The position numbers were made by a program, and so were the translations under genes. Below are positions 8,732 to 17,832 of a DNA stretch of 19,437 nucleotides, piece by piece. Position 1 is the stretch's first letter. Each line of letters begins with the position of its first letter. The stretch is taken from positions 1 through 19,437 of the forward strand of contig JAJJLU010004063.1 of NCBI GenBank assembly GCA_023807065.1, in the 5' to 3' direction. Under the pieces are notes generated by a model. The model made no database searches and was not told where the DNA came from. It saw only the letters and a program-made list of their open reading frames with translations. The stretch is from Isotricha intestinalis (Eukaryota; Ciliophora; Litostomatea; Vestibuliferida; Isotrichidae).

Positions 8732-9362
8732 ATGTCAAATTCAATAAGAAATTAATAGGTGAGTGAAAAAGTTAATAAAAAAAAAAGAAGATTCATAAAT
8801 TTACCAGCAAAGATATTGTTTTTAAATTTCTCATTCAATAAAAACAAATTTCTTATATTTCTTTTACTAATAGTTTAAGAAATAAAAATGTAGATATAAA
8901 CTACAATCTATCTGAAATTAGCTAAAAATAATAATAATTTAAATGAAGATGATTCAATTAAAGAATAAATTTTATAATACAAGTAATTAAAGTAAACAAA
9001 ATATAAAATCAAATGATAATATCCTTCTTCAAAAAGATTTTTTTATGACAAAAAAGTCTTAATCAATGGAGAACATTGAGATAAATAATCAAGAATCAAT
9101 ATTTTTCTTTGATAGTAAATATGATAATAAAAAACAAAAATTAATTCTTTTTGAAAAGAAACTTCAACAAATAATTTTGTAAAAAATTTAAAAATTCAAA
9201 CTTTTTTTGATGAAAATATTAACCAAAAATCAGATTTATCAAAGAATTACTGGAAGAAATATTAGAAAAAACCGTAGAAGAAAAATTAATATAATAAAAA
9301 CTAATCCTCTTATATTTTCGAAACCTTATAATACATTAGGATCAAGGTTAGAGAAAGATTAA
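8732..9362 (+). pseudogene. Probable decayed protein gene, identity unknown
   Basis: This region has stretches with coding-like composition in more than one + frame. Around 8770-8930 one frame gives SKDIVFKFLIQ, a TAA, then KQISYISFTNSLRNKNVDI. From 8976 to about 9190 another frame runs as NTSN, TAA, SKQNIKSNDNILLQKDFF, MTKKS, TAA, SMENIEINNQESIFFFDSKY, then KKLQQIIL and TAA. After 9190 all frames shift again (for example FFDENINQKSDLSKNYWKKY, or LLEEILEKTVEEKLI). Several stops are TAA where a CAA (Gln) would fit. Frame changes plus stops argue for an old pseudogene. No family was recognised, and some of this could be chance in AT-rich DNA. Confidence 0.4.
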
Positions 9363-10475
9363 TGACTTGTGTAAAAAATAAATATATTCTGTTGGTAAAT
9401 TTGTTTATTTATTATTTCTATTTCTAGGAAATGATTCGTATATAAAGCAAAATATTAAAAAAAGTTTTATCTTCAATTTCCCATTTTCAAATTAAAAAAT
9501 AAAGAATATACTATTTAAAATAAGAAAATTTATTTTTTAAATTTTGCCAAAATTATTTTTATAAATTTGTTAATTTTTTTTTCATAATATATAATTTTCT
9601 AATATTCACTTTCCCAAAAAACTGAATTATTGTATGATTAGTAGATAAGAATATTTAATGATTCTTTCTTCAAAAGAATTAAATTCAATTATATTAAATA
9701 TTATAATATTTTAGTTGTTTGACATTTCTTCGACGATTATTTGAGAAGATTTGGATTTTATTATTTAAAATAAAAAAAATTATTAAATTTAACATTGAAT
9801 TTCAATATTAGTAATTGTGGTAATAATAAAAATATGAAAATCTAACTTTCAAAAATAATATATATATATAATGGAAAAAGAAAGAATTTGAATAATCTAT
9901 AAAATTATTCACATGTAAAATTACAAATAAATAATGATTTATTCAAAAAAATAAATATACATAAAATCCTTTTTATATATTAGAGTATTATATGGAAATA
10001 CTAATAAATATTAATTATCTTGTAAAAAAGGAGGAATGTGAGTAAGACTCTATATAATAAGAAATTTAAAACAGAAAGAACAAGGCTAATTTTATTTTGA
10101 AAAAAACCTAAAATAACTATAAAATATTTTATTAAGTGTTTCCATATAATTTATAATATTAAATATAGAAGAAACAGTAAAAAATAGATTTTTTTTAACA
10201 ATTCCAAACCTTTTTTTACTATTCTAAACGGTTAACTTCCAACTCCCAATCTCATATTTTATAAAATTAATTATATTATTTTTCTCAAATTTTAGAATTT
10301 ATATAAAAATAATTAACCAATCATGAAATATATCAAACAAAAATTTTAAAAAAAAAATTATATTTTACAAATTAAAAAATAATAAAACTGATATTTTATT
10401 ATATTATTTTCACTTAAACCATTAATTATGTTAAATTAAAAAAAATCATATCTTGAATTTTAATTTATTTATGTG
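9363..10475. other. Gene-free AT-rich stretch
   Basis: About 1.1 kb with no open frame of note, no RNA gene and no repeat apart from a short TA dinucleotide run near 9856-9870. The right end lies just past the stop of the ZZ-finger gene. One GTGAGTAAG string near 10037 looks like a splice donor but has no coding context. Confidence 0.4.
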
Positions 10476-11528
10476 TTATTCTTTTCTTATTTTAATAAAG
10501 TCATGTGGATGTTGTTTATCTATATAATTCTTTAGTTCACATTTTTCACATAAATAATAGTCATCATGACATTCTGAACATTTATATAATATTCCTTCTA
10601 TAGGACTTTTATTACATTTTTTACATGTTTTATTATAATGCTTTATATTATTTGAATCAACTAATTCTTTTAAGTGAGTTATAGCATCATTATTTTCTTT
10701 AGTTATTTTTTCATATTCTTGTTTTCTTTTGTCTTCTAAATCATTCCATTTTTTTCGATATGAATTCAAAAAATCTTCACCTTTTTTATTTAATTGTTTC
10801 AACACTTTTTCTTCAAGATTATTGAAATATGAATCAATTTTTTCTTTAATTTCTTTTTGTTTTTCTTGAATATTTTCTTTTGGGGTATTTTTACTAATTG
10901 TTCTTTTATCTAATTCTTTTATTAATTCATTTTGATTTGCTTTTGAAATTTTGTTTAATCCTTGAATTCTACTAATTAAACTATTATACTCATTCTTTTT
11001 TGTTTCAAAATCAACAATATTTTTCTTATTTTCATTTATTTTTTTGGTTAATTCTTCATTTTCTTTTTCTTTTTTATCCATATTTTCTTTTAATGTTGCA
11101 ATTTCCTGTTTTATTTTTATTATATCCCATGTTAATTGTTTATATTCTTTTATTGTTTTTTCATTATCAATATCACTCAACTTTTTATTTTCAACATTTA
11201 CATAATCATTATAATTTTCATTATCTTTTTTTTGAGCACTCCAGTCGTTCATATTTTCTATTGATTTTTTTTTTTCTTCAAGTTTTTCAATTCCATCATC
11301 TGTAAGTTCAAGTATTCTCTCTTTTTTGATGAATATTTTCTCTTTTTTTATTAATTTTAATTGAGGAAATTCAAAATATATATTTTTATCTATTGGAATT
11401 TTATCAACACCATATACTATATCATATTCATTTGAATCTATATTATTTGATGTCTTTAAATTTAGTTCAAAAGGTAAATTTAGATATTTTCGATTGGTTA
11501 CATCATAAAGTTTTAAAATTTTTTTCAT
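10476..11528 (-). CDS. Coiled-coil protein with C-terminal ZZ-type zinc finger
   Basis: 350 residues. Residues 1-75 are a mixed region of unknown fold (KLYDVTNRKYLNLPFEL, then ELTDDGIEKL). Residues ~120-290 are a long Lys/Glu-rich helix with heptad character (TWDIIKIKQEIATLKENM, then NNLEEKVLKQLNKKGEDFLN). Residues 297-342 form a ZZ zinc finger: C302-x2-C305, C317-x2-C320, the YYLC core with C327-x2-C330, and H340-P-H342, followed by DFIKI as in many ZZ domains. ZZ fingers bind two zinc ions and recognise N-terminal degrons, SUMO or histone tails (p62, NBR1, HERC2, ZZZ3). Here the finger terminates a dimerising rod, so an adaptor or scaffold role is an inference. No PB1, UBA or LIR-type domain is evident, so it is not simply p62. 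It stands alone, with gaps of about 2 kb on both sides. Confidence 0.88.
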   Translation of the reverse strand: MKKILKLYDVTNRKYLNLPFELNLKTSNNIDSNEYDIVYGVDKIPIDKNIYFEFPQLKLIKKEKIFIKKERILELTDDGIEKLEEKKKSIENMNDWSAQKKDNENYNDYVNVENKKLSDIDNEKTIKEYKQLTWDIIKIKQEIATLKENMDKKEKENEELTKKINENKKNIVDFETKKNEYNSLISRIQGLNKISKANQNELIKELDKRTISKNTPKENIQEKQKEIKEKIDSYFNNLEEKVLKQLNKKGEDFLNSYRKKWNDLEDKRKQEYEKITKENNDAITHLKELVDSNNIKHYNKTCKKCNKSPIEGILYKCSECHDDYYLCEKCELKNYIDKQHPHDFIKIRKE

Positions 11529-12479
11529 AATTTTAATAAAATTTAAAATAGATAAATGAATAAAAATAATATTACAATTTTTTGAAAAATAAAAAAGATT
11601 ATTCTTAATTTTTCGAAATAAAAGTTATTTTGAATGATTTTAAAAAATAAAATGTTATTAAAAATAATAATTATGAGTTTTTTTTTTTATTAATTGGAGG
11701 AAGAGTTTTAAATTAATTACCATCACATGGGAAAATAAAGAAAAATTAAAACAAACTCAATAGATCGATTAATACTGGTGATTGGAAAAATTATTATAAT
11801 TTCTGTTACGTCTTTTTTTTCTTTATTTTGACTTAATTCACATAAGAATTATATATTTTATTTAATATAAAAAATATAAATTCAAATACAATAATATTTA
11901 TTTATAAAATTAACTTTAATGCATTCTTTCTTATTATTTTTTAAAAATGAATAAAAAATAGGGTTGGAAAAGAATATAAATCAATTAAATAATGTATTTT
12001 TTGTTCTAATCACATTAGTATTTTGAAAATACTTTAAATCAGTTTTCTTATTTTGAAATACTCCTCTATTTGTTAAAAAAATATATTTAATTTTATTTTT
12101 TAATCTTATAAATTATAAAATAAAATTATATCATTTAATATTTTTCTAATTTTAAATCTACAAATTTTTTAATCAATTATTATATCATATTTTTAAAGAT
12201 TGATTTATTTATTAACTTATAAGAATAAACTCCTCTTTCTTTATTCATCAATTATGTAATATATTCTACATAAATTTTAAATCCTTTAATGTATAATTAG
12301 AATTTTATATTATTAATATAAATGATTATAAATCTTAATTATCTAATTTTTTGGAAACATTACTATAATCAAAATTGAATTAAAAGAATATTCAATCATT
12401 AATAAACCATAGATAAATAACTTTCTAGATTTATTAAAATTATTAAAAAATAAAATTCACTATTATATTTAGGAATCTT
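11529..12479. other. Gene-free AT-rich stretch
   Basis: About 950 bp upstream of the ZZ-finger gene. Short coding-like runs occur near 11720-11830 on the + strand (for example NTGDWKNYYNFCYVFF) but they are too short to call. No RNA, repeat or regulatory site was recognised. Confidence 0.35.
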
Positions 12480-13480
12480 AATTTTTTGAGTCATCATTAA
12501 TTTGAATCAAAATTTAATATAGATGAAATAAATAGTATTTAATTCATGTTTTGAAAATTAAGTAATAATTTATTTTATCAGTAGATTAATTAATGAAAAT
12601 ATTGTGATAAAAGAGAAAAAAAATTTAGAGTTTTTTCTTCAAAGAATCTAAATAAAACATTGAATATAATTGATATTAAATCAAATGAAAAAATAGAAGA
12701 TAAAGAAAAAGAAATATTTAACTAAAAAGAGGAAATACATAATTGAATAAATAAAATAGAATAAATAAAAAAATAGAAAATGAAATTCATCAAAATAGAA
12801 AATAAAATAGATTTAGAAATTCCATGGTTTTATAAAGAAAAAAAATTAAATTAATTGATTCTTTTATTGATAATATGATTTGTTATATTTCAGTTTTATC
12901 ATCTGTGAATTAATTGATTTTGGAATGTTTCATTTAGAATCTTTGATATTTATTTCAAAAATAGAAAAAAAGAATATAAAGAGAAAATCACTTATTTTTA
13001 TTTTAAAAATGAATATAATTGTCAATTTTATTCTAAATATGAATTTAAAGCATGGGTTAAAAAAGGATATATATTTAAAAATATTTCTTATAAATATGAT
13101 GCTAATGAAGAAAATATAACAAAAGTATACAATATAAAAATACTAAATTAATTTCTCGTTTAATAGATAAAAAAAATTAAAATATGTGAAAAATAAATAA
13201 TCTTTTTATATTCAAACATTAGGTGAATATTCTGGAAAAATAGTTTCAATGTTAATTTTAAAAGAATACATTTTTTTTAATTTCTGGTGGAGAAGACGAA
13301 ATCATATTTTGGGATTTAGATATTTTTTCTAAAAACAAATTATTGTTGAAATAATATAGAATTAATGAAGGAATTAATAAAATTATTGAAGCAAGAGAAA
13401 AAATATATTAAATAAAATTTTCAGGAATCATTATTTCAATGTCAAAAAAAATTCATTAACACCATTGAATAACTTTTTAA
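12480..13480 (+). pseudogene. Decayed gene with coiled-coil and WD-repeat-like remnants
   Basis: Several + frames join into a plausible broken protein. From 12597 the frame gives YCDKREKKFRVFSSKNLNK, then a Lys/Glu-rich helix (KIEDKEKEIFN, KKIENEIHQNRK) interrupted by TAA and TGA. From 12942 to 13151 a second frame is open for 69 codons (VKKGYIFKNISYKYDANEEN and flanks). From 13213 the frame reads TLGEYSGKIVSMLILKEYIFF. A +1 shift in a run of eight T at 13271-13278 then leads to SGGEDEIIFWDLDIF, a textbook WD-repeat end (loop Asp, strand, W-D). Further TAA codons follow at glutamine-like positions. Coiled coil then WD repeats is a common domain order. The 79-codon ATG frame at 12880-13119 is in another frame and looks like a shadow. 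The relic character is fairly clear; the exact limits are not. Confidence 0.55.
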
Positions 13481-13807
13481 ATGTTGGGCAATCAATTTAA
13501 TAAAAGAAAGAAATAAATTTTTACTGAAGAAGAAAGTAGTATATAATAATTATAAGAAATAATAATAATGATTTTAGTTAATTAAGGGATGGAAGAATAA
13601 TAATATACTGATGTGAGAATATTAAGGTTTTAAATTATCAAATTACAATCAATTGTTTTTAACAATTTATAAGGTAAATTCATAAATAAATAATAAATAT
13701 AATAATAAAAAAAGAATAAAAAAAGATTTTTAGAATAAATGACTTAAAACTTATTTAGAATATTACATTATTTATTAAAAAATATTCTAATAATTTAATT
13801 TAAAAAA
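13481..13807. other. Gene-free stretch before the methyltransferase-like gene
   Basis: About 330 bp of AT-rich sequence holding the presumed promoter of the plus-strand gene at 13808. No specific element was recognised. The last 12 bases before ATG are only A and T (ttaatttaaaaaa). Confidence 0.35.
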
Positions 13808-14524
13808 ATGAGATTAAGTATTTTATCATTCATTTCTTTAATTTATTTATTTTATACACAATCATCAAAAGAACAAAATTTAAATGAATCAACATGTAAA
13901 TCAGAAAAAGAAAATATTTTAAAAAAAGAAAAGGAAATGTATATGAATTATCAATATAAAGTTAATTCATTTTCAGTTACAAATATTCAAGCACTACAAA
14001 TAATAGGAATATTAGAACAATTTAGGCCAAATAATATAATTGAATATGGAACAGGAATAACAACTGATATTTTTGAATTTTATTGTGAAAAATATAATAA
14101 AAACTTATTAACAATTGAACATTCTACTAAATATCAAAGAGAAAGTTCAGTTTTGTTTAAATTAAACTTTAAAGGAAATGTAGTAATAGATGATGTAAAA
14201 TATAAAAATACAAATATATATGAAGGATTAGAGGATTTTTTTAAAAGTTATAAAAAAAAATTTGATTTTGTTCTAATTGATGCTCCTCATGGAGAAAAAA
14301 AAACATATAAATATGGAAGAATTCAAATGATTGATCTTCTTGTATTTGATTTATTAGAAGATGAAGGTTATTTTTTAATTCATAATACTGAAAAACCTAG
14401 TGTTAAAAATTCACTTGAAGTCTTATTAACTTTGTTTAAACAAAAACACTATAAAATTAAAATGGAAGTTTTAGGTTATAAGAAATTTAAGCAGATGACA
14501 ATAATTAATTTTATAAAACAATAA
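13808..14524 (+). CDS. Small class I SAM-methyltransferase-like protein with signal peptide
   Basis: 238 residues. Residues 1-18 (MRLSILSFISLIYLFYTQ) are a typical signal peptide or anchor: Arg2, then a hydrophobic core, then polar residues. The rest fits a Rossmann methyltransferase. Motif I is IIEYGTGITT at 77-86. The acidic end of strand 2 is at LTIEH (101-105). A post-strand-4 segment is at FDFVLIDAPHG (152-162). Then comes LLEDEGYFLIHNT (182-194). The arrangement E-x-G-x-G-x-T/S-T, IEH, DxPHG is seen in bacterial methyltransferases of glycan and surface-polymer gene clusters; substrate unknown. With a signal peptide it would act in the ER/Golgi lumen or outside the cell, which suggests glycan methylation (inference). 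The mature domain is short and close to the bacterial size, so transfer from a prokaryote is possible. It is the only intact plus-strand gene in the right half. Confidence 0.75.
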   Translation: MRLSILSFISLIYLFYTQSSKEQNLNESTCKSEKENILKKEKEMYMNYQYKVNSFSVTNIQALQIIGILEQFRPNNIIEYGTGITTDIFEFYCEKYNKNLLTIEHSTKYQRESSVLFKLNFKGNVVIDDVKYKNTNIYEGLEDFFKSYKKKFDFVLIDAPHGEKKTYKYGRIQMIDLLVFDLLEDEGYFLIHNTEKPSVKNSLEVLLTLFKQKHYKIKMEVLGYKKFKQMTIINFIKQ

Positions 14525-15926
14525 AATAATAAAATTAATTTATTATTATTATAAAATATTTGATAAAATAAAAATATAAATTTAATTTATTAAATGAGAT
14601 ATTTGGTGATTCATATAAAAATCCTATAATTGGTGAAGTTTTCTTGAAAATCAATAAACTAATAGTTATGTCATCATTTAGATTTAAATTTGTATAAAAA
14701 ATATTCAAGTATAATAAAGAAAAAGTGATTTGTATTTTCATTAAGATAATGAAATTAAAAATCATATTGAAATGTAGGAATTTAAAAATAAACAGGATTT
14801 AAATTTAAAAAAATATTTTGATGTTTAATAAGGAAAATAAATAAAAACATGAACATGATTTTATTGTAATATAATAATAATTTGACCATATATCAATTCA
14901 TTATTATGATATTTTAAATTAATTACACAAAATTATAAATATAATAAAAGGTTTCTTTATCTTTAGAAAAATAATTAATCTTCTATTTATATTAAAAAGG
15001 TCAAAATATATAATAAATAAAAAATTAGAATTCTAAAAGGAAAAAAACATCATTTTTGTAAAATCATATATTTCTCTAAATATTCAAAATAAGTGAAAAG
15101 TAAAAATTCAACAAAAATCATAATAAATTGGTTACATAAAAAAAATAATAATATCATAAGGATGTGAAGTAGCAACATATATAAAATAATCTTTTATATT
15201 TTATGAACATCATTATGACTAGAATGTTATCTTTTTTTAATGAATCAAAAAGTTTTTCCTCAAAGATATGTAACAAAAAATAATAACTAGTAAAACAAAG
15301 AAACAAATTTATTAGGAGAAAGTTATTATGAAAAAAATAATTTAAAATCTATATCAAAATCAAACAAAGGATATTAAAATATTTTTATAATCTTATCCTA
15401 AGTAATTCCTTTGATTTTAGTTAAAATTTCTTCCATAAGTAATTTAACTTACCCTCTTAAGAAAAGAATTTAAATATGTTAGTGTCAATATTCTTTAAAA
15501 AATAATAAATTTAAAGGTTAAAATTAGATATACTTTATAAAATATTTAATGTAATTAAATGCTTTTTATTGTTAATATATCTAAACTTAATTTGTGAAAA
15601 AGATTTTTGTGATTCAAAAGTGTTGATAAACTTTTATTTGTCTTTTGTTTTTTTGTATAATCTATGGAAGAATATATTCTAGATTGAATAAAAATTAAGA
15701 CAAGTTAAATAAAACATAAAATGATATATGAATTAAAATCTTATGAGTTTATAAATCATTAAAAATGAATGATGATAAAAATAAAGGGAGTAATAAAAAT
15801 AAATATTTGATAATATTTATCTGTAAAAAAAATAGGTAAATGTATTAAATAAAATTTTCTAATATTCTTTAAATCATTATATAAAAACATAAAAGTATAA
15901 ATTAAGATAAAATTATAAGTTAATAA
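14525..15926. other. Gene-free gap with possible gene relics
   Basis: 1.4 kb of AT-rich DNA between convergent genes. On the + strand, 14572-14697 is a 41-codon open frame (FGDSYKNPIIGEVFLKINKL and flanks) just past the methyltransferase-like gene. A 76-codon minus-strand ATG frame covers the same bases. Neither is longer than chance allows here. A better relic starts at 15240 and is listed separately. Nothing else was recognised. Confidence 0.35.
15240..15473 (+). pseudogene. Possible short gene relic with repeated Gln-to-stop changes
   Basis: Starting at ATG 15240, one frame stays coherent for 77 codons. It reads MNQKVFPQRYVTKNNN, TAG TAA, NKETNLLGESYYEKNNLKSI, SKSNKGY, TAA, NIFIILS, TAA, VIPLILVKISSISNLTYPLK, then TAA at 15471-15473. 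The composition (Gly, Glu, Thr, Pro present) is more protein-like than the surroundings. All internal stops are TAA or TAG, one transition from CAA or CAG. No family is recognised. In DNA this rich in A+T a frame without TGA can arise by chance, so confidence is low. Confidence 0.28.
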
Positions 15927-16886
15927 TTAAATAAATTCAAATGACCAAATATTTAAGATTTTATCATCTCCATAAGAACCAATCGTTCCATTTTTTAATT
16001 GAATAAATCCTCTAATAAAATCATCATGAGCATTATATATTGTTAAAATATATTCATAATTATCTAATCTATAAATTTTTATATCTTTACTTTCTCCTCC
16101 AACTAAAAATATTCCTTTTTCTTTAATTACACTAATCCCTCTACAAGAAAATTGATTATTTATTTCTTTAATAATTTTTTTTTCGAATATTGAAATTACT
16201 CTAAATGAAGTATCTGGATAATTATCAATAATAATAATTTTATCTTCATCAATTCTACTTAAAGAATTCAACCATCCACATTCAATTTCTTCTAAAACAA
16301 TAATTAATTCAAAATTATTTAAATTCCAAAATTTAGTTTCATTCCATCCTGAAGATATTAAAATATTTTTATCTCCTAATAATAACATAGAAAAAATTTT
16401 ATCAGAATGTGTTAATATTGTAATATTTTGGTATTTATTATTATTTAATTCCCAAATTTTTATTGTATTATCACTTGAACATGATATTAAATTATCATTT
16501 AAAAAATATATTACTTTCCATATAGTATTATTATGAGGATTGTTAATAACTTTATTTATTTTAAATTTTTTTTCTTTTTTAATCCATGTTTTAATTGTTT
16601 TATCAGAAGAACAAGTAACTAAATTATTGTCATCTTTAATATCAACATAATTAATCCAATCATCATGAGCATTTTTAATTTGTTGAATTATATTTAAATT
16701 CTTATCATATATTTTAATTGATTTATCAGAAGAAACAGAAACTAAGTTTCCTGAAGGAAAAAGTGACATCGAATTAATATAATCATCATGTACTTCTAAG
16801 GATTTATTCTTTTTTAAATTATATTTATTTAATTTATTCAATTCTTTTGGAATATTTTTTTTGTTGTCTAAATCATTTTTATTCAT
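15927..16886 (-). CDS. WD40 beta-propeller protein
   Basis: 319 residues, almost entirely WD repeats, seven by visual count, enough for one closed propeller. The approximate repeats are 30-62 (HDDYINSMSLFPSGNLVS, SSDKSIKIYD), 72-104 (AHDDWINYV, SSDKTIKTW), 117-147 (SSDNTIKIW), 158-190 (GWNETKFWNL), 200-232 (degenerate, DTSFRVIS), 245-276 (GESKDIKIY) and 285-317 (AHDDFIRGF, GDDKILNIW). The first 29 residues are a Lys/Asn-rich leader with no fused domain. WD propellers are protein-binding platforms, and with no extra domain the partner and pathway cannot be told. No signal peptide or membrane segment. It faces the methyltransferase-like gene convergently across a 1.4-kb gap. The decayed WD relic near 13.2 kb could be a distant paralogue but shows no close match. 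Confidence 0.9.
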   Translation of the reverse strand: MNKNDLDNKKNIPKELNKLNKYNLKKNKSLEVHDDYINSMSLFPSGNLVSVSSDKSIKIYDKNLNIIQQIKNAHDDWINYVDIKDDNNLVTCSSDKTIKTWIKKEKKFKINKVINNPHNNTIWKVIYFLNDNLISCSSDNTIKIWELNNNKYQNITILTHSDKIFSMLLLGDKNILISSGWNETKFWNLNNFELIIVLEEIECGWLNSLSRIDEDKIIIIDNYPDTSFRVISIFEKKIIKEINNQFSCRGISVIKEKGIFLVGGESKDIKIYRLDNYEYILTIYNAHDDFIRGFIQLKNGTIGSYGDDKILNIWSFEFI

Positions 16887-17060
16887 AATGAATAATAAAT
16901 AATTATTTTATTTTTAAAAAAATTCCAACATATTTATTTTATATATAAGATTTTAATAAATCACAAACAAAAGATAAAAAATGTGTTTTATATGCTCCAA
17001 ACAAATAATTCTATTTTTATAAAAGCAAATTATTCATAAAATCTTTTTTATTTCAATAAA
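16887..17060. other. Upstream region of the WD40 gene
   Basis: 174 bp of AT-rich sequence that probably includes the minus-strand promoter of the WD40 gene. No element was recognised. Confidence 0.3.
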
Positions 17061-17345
17061 TTAATTATTTAAAAATAAAAAATCATGCTTATTTTTTGAT
17101 AAAAAATCAAATTTGAAAGTTTCAAATTCTTTTTCTTTAAAATTTTCTTCTTCAGATAAAATAACAAACCAAATGATTTTCTAATTTAATATCATCATTT
17201 ATTTTATCATTAAATATCTATCTTGTTCCTTCATTTATTACTTGGTAGAAGATATAATCTATGATATATTTTTTGATATAAATAAATTCTAACACTTTTT
17301 GGATTGTTTATTCAATTGAAAATGTGATTAAATTTCTTTGATTCT
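17061..17345 (-). pseudogene. Possible 3' relic of a protein gene
   Basis: On the minus strand one frame gives VINEGTR, TAG, IFNDKINDDIKLENHLVCYF. A one-base shift leads into LSEEENFKEKEFETFKFDFL and SKNKHDFLFLNN, ending at TAA (17061-17063). The acidic/Lys run and clean final 30 codons look like the end of a protein, with one stop and one frameshift. No family is recognised, and chance cannot be excluded. Confidence 0.3.
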
Positions 17346-17360
17346 AATTGTATAGATTAG

Positions 17361-17456
17361 GTTGGGATGAAGGATACCTCCTTATGAGGGAGGGGCTAGA
17401 TTTGAGGGGATTCTATGGAAATTCTTGTTTAAGGCCTCCTCTCATTATATTTTTCT
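17361..17456 (+). ncRNA. Candidate structured RNA: GC-rich island with hairpins and T run
   Basis: Bases 17361-17440 are about 48% G+C, while the surroundings are under 20%. CCTCC (17378-17382) can pair with GGAGG (17390-17394). Alternatively 17385-17394 (ATGAGGGAGG) pairs fully with 17436-17446 with a single bulged T at 17441, enclosing a 41-base loop. A run of T (about 17452-17456) follows, as at RNA polymerase III terminators. TAGATTAGGTTGG at 17355-17367 is vaguely like an A box, but no B box is seen. It does not match tRNA, 5S, U1-U6 or SRP RNA features that I know. The strand is a guess based on the T run. A foreign fragment is an alternative. Confidence 0.3.
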
Positions 17457-17573
17457 TAAATTTAATATTTCATCCCGAATTTTACATTTATTATCTTTGT
17501 TTATTTGAAATGCTAAAAATCTTTTATATTTATATAAGAAAAACTATAAAATAATCTAAGATTTATTATCCTT
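17457..17573. other. Short gene-free stretch
   Basis: AT-rich with nothing recognised. A 68-codon plus frame at 17348-17554 spans the GC-rich island and this stretch, but its composition is not protein-like. Confidence 0.3.
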
Positions 17574-17832
17574 TTATATTAAATTTATATTATTTATTTC
17601 CATGATAAAACAAAATGATATATTTATAATGATTTTCTCCTTTTTTATTTCTTTCTTTAAATCTTCATATGTTGACTTTAATTTTTCTTTGTGTTGTATT
17701 CATTTATGTTTTTATTTTTCAACTTGGAATTTTTCTCTTTATTATTAAGAGTAAGTTGCTTTATGATTATTGTAATTTCATTATCACTTTCTTTCTTATT
17801 TAACTCGGTATAATCTTCTTTAATTATAAATT
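17574..17832 (-). pseudogene. Relic of a coiled-coil protein gene
   Basis: Minus strand, from about 17832 down: KEDYTELNKKESDNEITIII, then KQLTLNNKEKNSKLKNKN, INEYNTKKN and TAA at 17678-17680. A one-base shift continues in KLKSTYEDLKKEIKKEKIII to a TAA at 17574-17576. Both halves have heptad-like Leu/Ile spacing and Lys/Glu-rich composition typical of coiled coils, and fit end to end after one indel. No start and no partner domain remain. The gene is not identifiable. Confidence 0.42.

Noticed and set aside
10030..10050. GTGAGTAAG string like a strong 5' splice site
   Set aside because: No open frame leads into it and no acceptor or downstream exon is evident.
11000..11305. Plus-strand 101-codon frame, Phe/Leu/His-rich
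   Set aside because: Antisense of the Lys/Glu-rich coiled coil in the ZZ-finger gene.
12880..13119. 79-codon ATG frame on the plus strand
   Set aside because: Another frame over 12942-13151 has more protein-like composition, and the whole area looks like a relic; this frame is probably a shadow.
14535..14765. 76-codon minus-strand ATG frame
   Set aside because: Length near what chance gives in this window, no recognisable motif, and the opposite strand is equally open.
17361..17385. Resemblance of GGTTGGGATGAAGG...ACCTCCTTA to the 3' end of bacterial 16S rRNA
   Set aside because: Only two short blocks match, with an insertion between them, and no other rRNA sequence lies upstream; most likely coincidence.
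17348..17554. 68-codon plus-strand frame over the GC-rich island
   Set aside because: Half of it is the GC-rich block with hairpins, half is AT-rich filler; no protein-like pattern or homologue recognised.
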